DNA of 64,000 nt from an uncultured Oceanisphaera sp. (lineage in GTDB: Bacteria; Pseudomonadota; Gammaproteobacteria; Enterobacterales; Aeromonadaceae), in NCBI RefSeq assembly GCF_947495715.1, contig NZ_CANLZU010000004.1, positions 62,001 through 126,000 of the forward strand, written 5' to 3'. The notes under the pieces were generated by a model, which saw only the letters and a program-made list of their open reading frames with translations, did no database searches and was not told where the DNA came from. The translations under genes were made by a program, and so were the position numbers. Below are positions 51,830-59,179 of the stretch, in pieces (the stretch's first letter is position 1; the number at the start of each line of letters is the position of its first letter).

Positions 51830-52198
51830 ATGATGTCAGTATCCCGATTTACCCCCGGTGCCCCCGATGAGCAGGATCCGCTGGCGATGAGGCCCGCCGA
51901 CTGCAACCGGGGTCATGCCTGCCAGTTTTGCCCCCTGGAGCCGGAATGCGGCCTCGACAAGCCGCACCACGAGAAGCGGCTGCTGGAAAAGCGACTGGCA
52001 CAAATTGGCCAGATCATTCTGGTGATGTCCAACAAGGGCGGGGTCGGCAAAAGTACGGTCAGCGCCAACCTGGCCAACCTGGCCGCCGGGCTGGCGGCGA
52101 TGGCGACGTGCTCTGGTCCGGCTGGGCCATCGAGGGCCGTTTTTATGTTAGGAGGTGGTGTTGTGCGGCTGAGGCAGGCAAGACGCGTTTACCGGTGA
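51830..52198 (+). pseudogene. Truncated Mrp/Nbp35-like ATPase fused to remnants of the propeller gene
   Basis: The first 80 or so residues match the ATPase at 43073 (four-Cys motif CNRGHACQFC...C, Walker A KGGVGKST, VSANLA), with a 9-base duplication (ANLANLA). At about 52096 the sequence switches to bases matching 44327-44357 inside the propeller gene (GGCGACGT.CTCTGGTCCGGCTGGGCC), out of frame, and at about 52128 to sequence resembling 46116-46165, i.e. the operon 1 terminator half and its flank. The product would lack every motif after Walker A. Two deletions at GC-rich micro-homologies removed about 290 ATPase residues and nearly all of the propeller gene. Confidence 0.8.
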
Positions 52199-52230
52199 TG
52201 CAGACGAAAAATGCTCATTGTTGCACCTGT

Positions 52231-52267
52231 GTTATCAATGCCGTTAAAAAGTGAATTGGATGTTGAT
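52231..52267 (+). promoter_or_regulatory. Conserved upstream element of N-carbamoylsarcosine amidohydrolase copy 1
   Basis: 37 bases (GTTATCAAT...GTGAATTGGATGTTGAT) matching 56153-56189 at 32 of 37 positions without gaps, 96 bases before the start codon. The sequence between this element and the gene is unrelated in the two copies, so the element itself seems to be kept, as a promoter or operator would be. Confidence 0.55.
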
Positions 52268-52362
52268 TTGTGCGGTTGTTAATGTGATTTCACCGAGAGG
52301 GGGAAGCGCTAGGCAAGGGGCCGAAGTGTAACCGTTTTTATAGTGAAATCAGGAGAATAACC

Positions 52363-53055
52363 ATGTCACAAGATCTGATGAGCATGCTGAATCAGGCTTT
52401 CGATGAAGCCACCACCCTGTACCAGAACAACGGCTTTCAGCGCCGGGTCGGCTTCGGCAAGAAGCCGGCACTGATCAGCGTCGATCTGGCTAATGCCTGG
52501 ACTCGTCCCGGCAACCCCTTTACCTGCGACAAGGTGGATGAAGAGATTATCCCCGGCATGCAGCGCCTGCTGGAAGCCTTCCGCGCCAACGATCTGCCCG
52601 TTATACATGTGACCACCTGCTATCAGGTGACCGATCGCACCAATCCCAACACCGACATGGGCCTGTGGCACAACAAGATCCCGGTCGACTTCTGCGCCCA
52701 GGACAACGAAGAGCTGTGGGCCATCGACTCCCGTATCGCCCCGATTGAAGGCGAGCAGGTGCTTATCAAGAAGCACGCCAGCTCCTTCCAGGGTACCTAT
52801 CTGGCCGGCTTCCTGCGTGCCGCCGGGGTAGACACCGTACTGGTGACCGGCGTGACCGCCTCGGCCTGTGTGCGTACCACCATCTGTGACGCCATGGCCG
52901 AAGGCTTCCGCCCGATTGCGGTGAAGGAATGTATCGGCGACCGTATTCCGGGTGCCGTGGCCTGGAACCTGTTCGACATCGACGCCAAGTTCGGTGATGT
53001 GGAAACGGTCGATACCTGTGTGGAATACCTGAACAAGCTGGGTAAGCAGAAGTAA
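52363..53055 (+). CDS. N-carbamoylsarcosine amidohydrolase (copy 1)
   Basis: Isochorismatase-fold amidohydrolase of 230 residues that splits N-carbamoylsarcosine into sarcosine, CO2 and ammonia. Catalytic triad Asp41 (ISVDLANAW), Lys136 (VLIKKHASSF) and Cys169 (VTASACVRTT), spaced like the triad of Arthrobacter N-carbamoylsarcosine amidase. No signal peptide, cytosolic. AGGAGA 8 bases before the ATG. Near-identical to the copy at 56296 (227 of 230 residues) with the TRAP genes in between. The substrate is inferred from the N-methylhydantoinase genes nearby. Confidence 0.88.
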   Translation: MSQDLMSMLNQAFDEATTLYQNNGFQRRVGFGKKPALISVDLANAWTRPGNPFTCDKVDEEIIPGMQRLLEAFRANDLPVIHVTTCYQVTDRTNPNTDMGLWHNKIPVDFCAQDNEELWAIDSRIAPIEGEQVLIKKHASSFQGTYLAGFLRAAGVDTVLVTGVTASACVRTTICDAMAEGFRPIAVKECIGDRIPGAVAWNLFDIDAKFGDVETVDTCVEYLNKLGKQK

Positions 53056-53058
53056 CCC

Positions 53059-53086
53059 AGGCAGATGTAAACAGGCAGATGTAAAC
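53059..53086. repeat. 14-bp tandem duplication
   Basis: AGGCAGATGTAAAC twice, perfectly, 4 bases past the amidohydrolase stop. Non-coding; probably replication slippage. Confidence 0.9.
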
Positions 53087-53110
53087 AAGACAAGCCGATT
53101 GCTTTATTCA

Positions 53111-53145
53111 TGATTAACGTCAGGCATCCGTCCTGACGTTAATCA
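53111..53145 (+). terminator. 14-bp perfect hairpin before the TRAP operon
   Basis: TGATTAACGTCAGG, CATCCGT, CCTGACGTTAATCA, then AAAAATA. It ends 15 bases before the dctP-type ATG. No T-run on the plus strand, so it may be an operator or RNA element in the TRAP leader as much as a terminator. Confidence 0.5.
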
Positions 53146-53160
53146 AAAATATAGGGAAGT

Positions 53161-54195
53161 ATGATGAAAGCATATAAATCGAATATGTCCACCACAGCAA
53201 TGACCGCCTCCATGGCGGCATTGTTGTTGGTGTCGCCGGTCACCATGGCGGAATCCAGGGTACTCAAGTTTCATAGCGGTTATGCGGAGTCCAGGCCGGA
53301 AGCGAAATACCTGAATGAATTTGCTAAAGAAGTCGAACAGTTATCACAGGGAGATTTGAAGGTTGATGTCTTTCATGCGGCATCATTGGGTCTTAATGAA
53401 CCGGATCTATTGCGCATACTGAAGCGTGGCTCCATCGATATGGCTCTACTTTATGGGGAGTATTACACGCGGGACGCGCCGGAACTGGCTGCCGTTTATG
53501 CCCAGGGGGCCATTACCAGACCAGAGCAGCATTTAGAGATTTTACCCACCATCCGCGATGTTTACGAGCAGGGCTATGCAAAATGGAACATCAAGACCAT
53601 TGGCGGCATAGTGTCTCCGGTGTTCAGTGTGGGCCTGCACTGCAAAGAGCCGATCAATAGCCTGGCGCAGCTTGAAAACAAGAAGGTCAGAGTCTGGTCG
53701 GCCCAGCTGGTCGATGCCTTTACCAAACTGAATATATCCGCTCAGGTTATTCCCCAGAATGATATGTACATGGCGCTGCAAACCGGTGTGGTCGATTGTG
53801 CCTACTACTTGTCGACCGTGGCAGAAACCGTTTCTTTGCATGAGGTCACCCAATACGAAGCGTATCTGCATCCCTGGGCGGCGGTGCCGGCGTTGTTTGG
53901 TGTCAGTGACAAAACCTGGAATTCACTGAGCGGCGAGCAGCAGCAGGTGCTGCAGCAGGCGGGTGAAAACCTGTGGCAGAAAACCCGCGCCGCCGCTGTG
54001 GATCCCGAACGCGAAGCAAAGGCCCGGGCCAGGCGACAGGAGCTGGGTGTGACCATGCTGGAAAATTTCTCGCCGCAGGATGTGCAGCAGTTCCAGCAGG
54101 CAGCGCTTGAGGCGTGGCAAGCCATTGCCGTGCGGGCGGGGGAAAACGGTGAGCAAATTTATGACAGGGTCACGGGCAAGTTGGCGAAGTTATAA
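53161..54195 (+). CDS. TRAP transporter substrate-binding protein (DctP family)
   Basis: Periplasmic binding protein of 344 residues. Signal peptide of about 30 residues ending SPVTMA; the mature part starts ESRVLKFHSGYAESRPEAKYL. Conserved TRAP stretches: LGLNEPDLLRILKRGSIDMA and ENKKVRVWSAQLVDAF, whose Arg normally binds a ligand carboxylate. ATGATG: either 53161 or 53164 is the start (AGGGAAG upstream). It lies between two copies of the amidohydrolase, so N-carbamoylsarcosine, N-methylhydantoin or a related carboxylated metabolite is a likely ligand; this is inferred. Confidence 0.87.
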   Translation: MMKAYKSNMSTTAMTASMAALLLVSPVTMAESRVLKFHSGYAESRPEAKYLNEFAKEVEQLSQGDLKVDVFHAASLGLNEPDLLRILKRGSIDMALLYGEYYTRDAPELAAVYAQGAITRPEQHLEILPTIRDVYEQGYAKWNIKTIGGIVSPVFSVGLHCKEPINSLAQLENKKVRVWSAQLVDAFTKLNISAQVIPQNDMYMALQTGVVDCAYYLSTVAETVSLHEVTQYEAYLHPWAAVPALFGVSDKTWNSLSGEQQQVLQQAGENLWQKTRAAAVDPEREAKARARRQELGVTMLENFSPQDVQQFQQAALEAWQAIAVRAGENGEQIYDRVTGKLAKL

Positions 54196-54252
54196 ATTTG
54201 AGGACGAGGGCGGTATCGCCGCCCTGACTGTGGCTCATCAGGAGTATTAATC

Positions 54253-54765
54253 ATGTATTTTATAGCCAAGTTGATAGACAGGCTGTCTTATGGTCTGTTT
54301 CTTATCGGGGTCGCTGGCGGCATAGTGATGACCTTCACGGTGTTTGCCAGTACCTTGATGAGATATGTATTTGATCACCCCATCCATTTTTCCAATGAAC
54401 TCGCCGGCCTGCTGTTTTTCTCGCTCACCTTTCTGACTATTCCCCATGTGCTGAACAGCGGCAGGCATATCCGCATCGATCTGGTCACGCGTAAACTCAG
54501 TCCGCTGGCCGCTCGGTTGAGCGAGGTCTTTGCCAGCCTGATATTGATTCTGTTTTCGGCGATCATCATCTACGAATCCTGGGACTTCATGTTGTTTTCT
54601 TATGAAATAGACGCACGATCGGAGATCAGCGGCTTGCTGCTCTGGCCCTGGATGATACTGATGCCGCTGTCATTTTCCCTGTGCATTCTGGTGCAACTGC
54701 GTCATGGCCTGAAAGCCCCCCAGATCAGGAATGATCAGGATACGTCGCCCGTGGAGATAGCATAA
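54253..54765 (+). CDS. TRAP transporter small permease (DctQ family)
   Basis: Four-helix membrane protein of 170 residues. Typical DctQ core FVFASTLMRYVFDHPIHFSNELAGLLFFSLTFL near residues 31-65 and HIRIDLVTRKLS. Preceded by CAGGAG. Its stop shares a base with the large permease start. Forms the membrane part together with the DctM-type protein. Confidence 0.88.
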   Translation: MYFIAKLIDRLSYGLFLIGVAGGIVMTFTVFASTLMRYVFDHPIHFSNELAGLLFFSLTFLTIPHVLNSGRHIRIDLVTRKLSPLAARLSEVFASLILILFSAIIIYESWDFMLFSYEIDARSEISGLLLWPWMILMPLSFSLCILVQLRHGLKAPQIRNDQDTSPVEIA

Positions 54766-56051
54766 TGAGCTGGATGGTATTGAGTTCTGGATTGTTGGTG
54801 TTGCTGAGCAGCGGCGCCTTGCTGGGCGCCGCCCTTGGGCTGGTAGGATTAACACTGCTGCATTTTCAGGGGCATGGATCCATGTCGCTGGCGATTAATT
54901 CCTCCTGGAATCTGTTGACGGGCTTTTCGCTGACGGCGGTGCCGCTGTTTATCTTTCTCGGCGATATTTTGCTGGCCAGCGGCGTGTCGACCCGGGTTTA
55001 CAACGGACTGACGCCCTTGTTCCGGCGCATACCTGGCCAGTTGTTGCATACCAATATTGCGGTTTGCACCCTGTTCAGTGCGGTCAGCGGGTCGAGTTCT
55101 GCCACGGCGGCGGCCATCGGCTCTATCGGGTATCCGGAGCTGAAGCGTCGGGGTTATTCGCCGAGCATGGTGGTGGGCACCCTGGCCGCCGGCGGTACCC
55201 TGGGATTGCTGATCCCGCCCAGTCTCGCGCTGATCATCTACGGGGCCACCCAGCATGTGTCTATCGGCAAGCTGTTTCTGGCGGGCATACTGCCCGGGCT
55301 GATGATATCGGCGGCGTTTTTCGGCTGGATCATCATTCGTTCTAAAATCGGCAGTGCCGTGGTGCCACAAGGCAAGGAGGAAATGGACTGGGGCGAGGTG
55401 CGTAGCGGTCTGAAGCAGATATGGCCGCTGCCCATACTGATCTTCTTTGTACTGGGTACCATCTACATGGGTATCGCTACGCCCACCGAGGCGGCGTCGC
55501 TGGGGGTGGTTGCCAGTATAGTGCTGGGCTTCACCTGGGGAGATCTGACCATCGGCAAGCTGTGGGGGGCCTTTAAAAACGCCACCGTCATGTTCAGTGC
55601 CATCGCCTTTATCATGCTGGGTACGGCGATTTTGTCACAGGCGGTGAGCATGCTGGCGTTGCCGAGAGAGGCGGTGTCGGCTATCTCTTCATTTGGCCTG
55701 GGGCCTTACGGCATTCTGCTGATGATAGTGCTGGTCTACATAGTGCTGGGTTGCTTTTTTGACGGTATCTCGCTGCTGTTGATGACGCTGCCCATCACCT
55801 TTCCCATGATGATGAGCCTGGGCTTCGATCCCATCTGGTTCGGGATTATCGTCACCCTGCTGATGGAGATTGGCATGATCACGCCCCCGGTCGGCCTCAA
55901 TCTCTTCGTGCTGACTTCGATCACCAAGAATGAGGTCAACCTTACCGAGGCGGCCTGGGCGTCGTTGCCCTACTGGCTGATCCTGTTGAGTGCGGTGGGA
56001 ATCTATACCCTGTTTCCGAGCGTGGTGCTCTGGTTGCCCGGTTTTATGTGA
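54765..56051 (+). CDS. TRAP transporter large permease (DctM family)
   Basis: Sodium-driven transport subunit of 428 residues with about 12 helices. Typical DctM stretches: LTAVPLFIFLGDILLASGV, VSGSSSATAAAIGSIGYPEL, AAGGTLGLLIPPSLALIIYG and EIGMITPPVGLNLFVL. Overlaps the DctQ gene by one base, so both are coupled. Followed by a strong terminator, which separates it from the second amidohydrolase. Confidence 0.92.
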   Translation: MSWMVLSSGLLVLLSSGALLGAALGLVGLTLLHFQGHGSMSLAINSSWNLLTGFSLTAVPLFIFLGDILLASGVSTRVYNGLTPLFRRIPGQLLHTNIAVCTLFSAVSGSSSATAAAIGSIGYPELKRRGYSPSMVVGTLAAGGTLGLLIPPSLALIIYGATQHVSIGKLFLAGILPGLMISAAFFGWIIIRSKIGSAVVPQGKEEMDWGEVRSGLKQIWPLPILIFFVLGTIYMGIATPTEAASLGVVASIVLGFTWGDLTIGKLWGAFKNATVMFSAIAFIMLGTAILSQAVSMLALPREAVSAISSFGLGPYGILLMIVLVYIVLGCFFDGISLLLMTLPITFPMMMSLGFDPIWFGIIVTLLMEIGMITPPVGLNLFVLTSITKNEVNLTEAAWASLPYWLILLSAVGIYTLFPSVVLWLPGFM

Positions 56052-56080
56052 TAGCCGAGTATCGTTAATTTTTGCTTTAA

Positions 56081-56115
56081 AAACAGCAGCCTGACGTTGA
56101 GTCAGGCTGCTGTTT
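56081..56115 (+). terminator. Strong terminator of the TRAP operon
   Basis: AAACAGCAGCCTGAC, GTTGA, GTCAGGCTGCTGTTT: 15-bp perfect stem with A and T runs, 30 bases after the DctM stop. Confidence 0.9.
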
Positions 56116-56152
56116 CTGTTTCTGTCATCGGCAATTCGATTATTCCACTCAG

Positions 56153-56189
56153 GTTATCAATATGTTTAAAAAGTGAATTGGATGTTAAT
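56153..56189 (+). promoter_or_regulatory. Conserved upstream element of N-carbamoylsarcosine amidohydrolase copy 2
   Basis: Counterpart of 52231-52267 (32 of 37 identical), 107 bases before the copy 2 ATG. The intervening leader (56190-56280) is unrelated to that of copy 1. Confidence 0.55.
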
Positions 56190-56295
56190 AATCGAGGCAT
56201 TTAATATCGTACTTGCCATCGGATAACACGGCCACCGGATAGGGCCGATGCATTCGACATTTACTTAACGCAAAACATGAAAACGGAGAATGACC

Positions 56296-56988
56296 ATGTC
56301 CCAGGATTTGATGAGCATGCTGAACCAGGCTTTCGATGAAGCCACCACCCTGTACCAGAACAACGGCTTTCAGCGCCGGGTCGGCTTCGGCAAGAAGCCG
56401 GCACTGATCAGCGTCGATCTGGCCAACGCCTGGACTCGTCCCGGCAACCCCTTCACCTGCGACAAGGTGGACGAAGAGATCATCCCCGGCATGCAGCGCC
56501 TGCTGGAAGCCTTCCGCGCCAACGATCTGCCCGTAGTGCACGTGACCACCTGCTATCAGGTGACCGATCGCACCAATCCCAACACCGACATGGGCCTGTG
56601 GCACAACAAGATCCCGGTCGACTTCTGCGCCCAGGACAACGAAGAGCTGTGGGCCATCGACTCCCGTATCGCCCCGATTGAAGGCGAGCAGGTGCTTATC
56701 AAGAAGCACGCCAGCTCGTTTCAGGGAACCTATCTGGCCGGCTTCCTGCGTGCCGCCGGGGTAGACACCGTACTGGTGACCGGCGTGACCGCCTCGGCCT
56801 GTGTGCGTACCACCATCTGTGACGCCATGGCCGAAGGCTTCCGCCCGATTGCGGTGAAGGAATGTATCGGCGACCGTATTCCGGGTGCCGTGGCCTGGAA
56901 CCTGTTCGACATCGATGCCAAGTTCGGCGACGTGGAAACGGTCGACACCTGTGTGGAATACCTGAACAAGCTGGAAAAACAGTACTGA
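56296..56988 (+). CDS. N-carbamoylsarcosine amidohydrolase (copy 2)
   Basis: 230 residues, differing from the copy at 52363 at only three positions (Val for Ile near residue 81, and Glu for Gly and Tyr for Lys in the last four). Triad Asp41, Lys136 and Cys169 intact. An in-frame ATG at 56290 exists, but 56296 has better spacing from CGGAGA and matches copy 1. Silent base differences cluster at both ends of the gene while the middle is almost unchanged, as after gene conversion. Followed by hyuA and hyuB, its likely pathway partners. Confidence 0.88.
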   Translation: MSQDLMSMLNQAFDEATTLYQNNGFQRRVGFGKKPALISVDLANAWTRPGNPFTCDKVDEEIIPGMQRLLEAFRANDLPVVHVTTCYQVTDRTNPNTDMGLWHNKIPVDFCAQDNEELWAIDSRIAPIEGEQVLIKKHASSFQGTYLAGFLRAAGVDTVLVTGVTASACVRTTICDAMAEGFRPIAVKECIGDRIPGAVAWNLFDIDAKFGDVETVDTCVEYLNKLEKQY

Positions 56989-57072
56989 GAATCGTGAATG
57001 ACTCGGTGAAGGGCTGCAGGGTCAAACGACAAGCCTTTCACCGACTCCTCTAATGGATTGAAGGAGAAGCAA

Positions 57073-59166
57073 ATGGCACGTATCGGCGTAGACGTAGGCG
57101 GCACCAATACCGATCTTATACTGGAAACCACGGTAAAAGATTCGGTCGGCAAGGGAATATTCGAGCACAAGGTACCCAGTACCACCGAAGATCAGTCCAT
57201 CGCAGTGATGCGGGGCATTCTGGAAATATGTGACAAGGCGGGACTGGACAAGCGGGAGATAGAACTGATAGTGCATGGCACTACGGTAGCCACCAATATC
57301 TCCATCGAGAAAAACGGGGCCGAGGTGGGTATGCTGACCACCAAGGGCTTCAGAGACATATTGCATATCGGCAGACACAAGCGGCCACACAACTTCTCAC
57401 TGCATTTCGATGCCACCTGGCAATCTTCCCCTCTGGTCAAACGTCGCAACCGTATCCCCATCAATGAACGTATTTTACCTCCCCACGGCCAGGTTGAAGT
57501 CCCCCTCGATGAACAGGAAGTCCGTACGGCGGTGGCCACCCTTAAAGAGCGTGGTGTGCAGGCGGTGATTATCGGTTTCCTCTATTCCTTCCTGAACCGG
57601 GAACATGAACAGAAAGCCAAGGAAATCGTTCAGGAAATGATGCCCGGCGCCTTCGTCTGCTGTTCCAGCGAAGTGGTCGATGTGATGCGCGAGTACGAGC
57701 GTTTCTCTACCACCGCCATGAATGCCTATGTCGGCCCCAGTACCTCCCATTACCTGACCCACCTGTCCAGCCAGCTGCGTGAAAACAGCATCGATGCGGA
57801 TCTGCGTATCATGCAGTCCAACGGCGGCGTGGCCACGGTGGAAAGCTGCTGCGAACGGCCGGTGAACATCCTGATGTCGGGCCCGGCGGGTGGGGTTATC
57901 GGCGGGCATCACTTCGCCCAGCTCGACGGCGAGCAGAACATCATCACGGTGGATATCGGCGGTACCTCGGCGGACATTTCCACCCTGTCCGACGGCCAGA
58001 TCAAGATCATGAATCCGCGGGACTCCTATGTTGCCGGTTATCCGGTGATGGTGCCGATGATAGACCTGATCACCATAGGGGCGGGTGGTGGTTCCATCGC
58101 CTATGTGGACGAGGCGGGCGGCTTTCAGGTCGGCCCCCGTTCGGCAGGCTCCAACCCCGGCCCTGCCTGTTACAACAGAGGCGGCACCGAGCCGGCGGTC
58201 ACCGATGCCAATATCGTGCTGGGCCGGCTCGACCCGGATCAGATGCTGGGTGGTGATTTGAACCTGGATCCCACTCTGTCTGCCAAGGCGATCAAGGAAA
58301 AAATTGCCGACCCGCTGGGCTTGAGCGTCAAGGATGCGGCGCTGGGCATACTGAAAATCGTCAACAACAACATGGCGCTGGCCATTCGCTCCAACTCGGT
58401 GGCCCGCGGCGTGGATCCGCGCGACTTTGTACTGATGCCGTTTGGCGGTGCCGGCCCGGTACACGGACCGGCACTGGCCGAAGAGGTCAATGCCAAGGCG
58501 GTGTTCGTGCCACCGGCGCCCGGCATTACCGCGGCGGCCGGCTTGCTGACCACCAACCTGCAATATGAAGCCACTCGTTCGCTGTTGTGCGATCTGGACA
58601 CCATATCCGACCAGAACCTGTCCCGCCTGCAAGGCTACCTGGGGCAGTTGGAAGAAGAAATCATCCATAAGCTGCGGGACGACGGCGTCGAGCCGGATAA
58701 CATGCTGCTGACCCGGCTGGCGGAGTGCCGCTACTACGGCCAGGGGTTCGAGCTGAGGGCCACCATTCCCGCCGGTGAAGTGACGCGCGAGGGATTGCAG
58801 GCGGTGATCGATACCTTCCATCAGGCTCACGAAACCGATTACGGCTACTGCTTCAAGGATGCGGTGGTCGAGCTGGTGACCTTGCGGGTGATTGGCAATG
58901 CCGAGTCGAGCAAGCTGGACTGGCCGCTGTCCGAAGCAGCCGGTGCCGATGACCTGGCTGCGGCCTTCATGTACGAGCGGCCGACCGTGTTCGATGACGG
59001 CCAGGAATGCATGACTCCACGCTATCACCGCAAGGCCCTGAAGGCCGGGCAGCAGGTACCGGGGCCGGCGTTGTTGATGCAGCACGACTCCACCTCCCTG
59101 GTGCCCCCGGGCTGGAGTGCCAGCATCTCGAAGTACGGCAATCTCTTTATTTCCAAGGATCAGTGA
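57073..59166 (+). CDS. hyuA: N-methylhydantoinase (ATP-hydrolysing) subunit A / HyuA
   Basis: HyuA-family subunit of 697 residues of the ATP-dependent hydantoinase/oxoprolinase class; with HyuB it opens N-methylhydantoin to N-carbamoylsarcosine. ASKHA-fold ATP-binding motifs: IGVDVGGTNTDLI at the N-terminus, HGTTVATN near residue 62, TVDIGGTSADIS at about 296-307, GAGGGSIA at about 336, and FGGAGPVHGPALAEE. ATG 57073 chosen from AAGGAG 6 bases upstream; a TTG at 57058 is in frame. Assignment to N-methylhydantoin rather than 5-oxoproline or acetone carboxylase-type substrates rests on the adjacent N-carbamoylsarcosine amidohydrolase. Confidence 0.87.
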   Translation: MARIGVDVGGTNTDLILETTVKDSVGKGIFEHKVPSTTEDQSIAVMRGILEICDKAGLDKREIELIVHGTTVATNISIEKNGAEVGMLTTKGFRDILHIGRHKRPHNFSLHFDATWQSSPLVKRRNRIPINERILPPHGQVEVPLDEQEVRTAVATLKERGVQAVIIGFLYSFLNREHEQKAKEIVQEMMPGAFVCCSSEVVDVMREYERFSTTAMNAYVGPSTSHYLTHLSSQLRENSIDADLRIMQSNGGVATVESCCERPVNILMSGPAGGVIGGHHFAQLDGEQNIITVDIGGTSADISTLSDGQIKIMNPRDSYVAGYPVMVPMIDLITIGAGGGSIAYVDEAGGFQVGPRSAGSNPGPACYNRGGTEPAVTDANIVLGRLDPDQMLGGDLNLDPTLSAKAIKEKIADPLGLSVKDAALGILKIVNNNMALAIRSNSVARGVDPRDFVLMPFGGAGPVHGPALAEEVNAKAVFVPPAPGITAAAGLLTTNLQYEATRSLLCDLDTISDQNLSRLQGYLGQLEEEIIHKLRDDGVEPDNMLLTRLAECRYYGQGFELRATIPAGEVTREGLQAVIDTFHQAHETDYGYCFKDAVVELVTLRVIGNAESSKLDWPLSEAAGADDLAAAFMYERPTVFDDGQECMTPRYHRKALKAGQQVPGPALLMQHDSTSLVPPGWSASISKYGNLFISKDQ

Positions 59167-59179
59167 GAGGATGATTGAT

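Noticed and set aside
52096-52254. New small gene at the end of operon 2
   Set aside because: The open frame is a by-product of the ATPase-propeller junction; its residues do not match any gene and its start is inside the relic.
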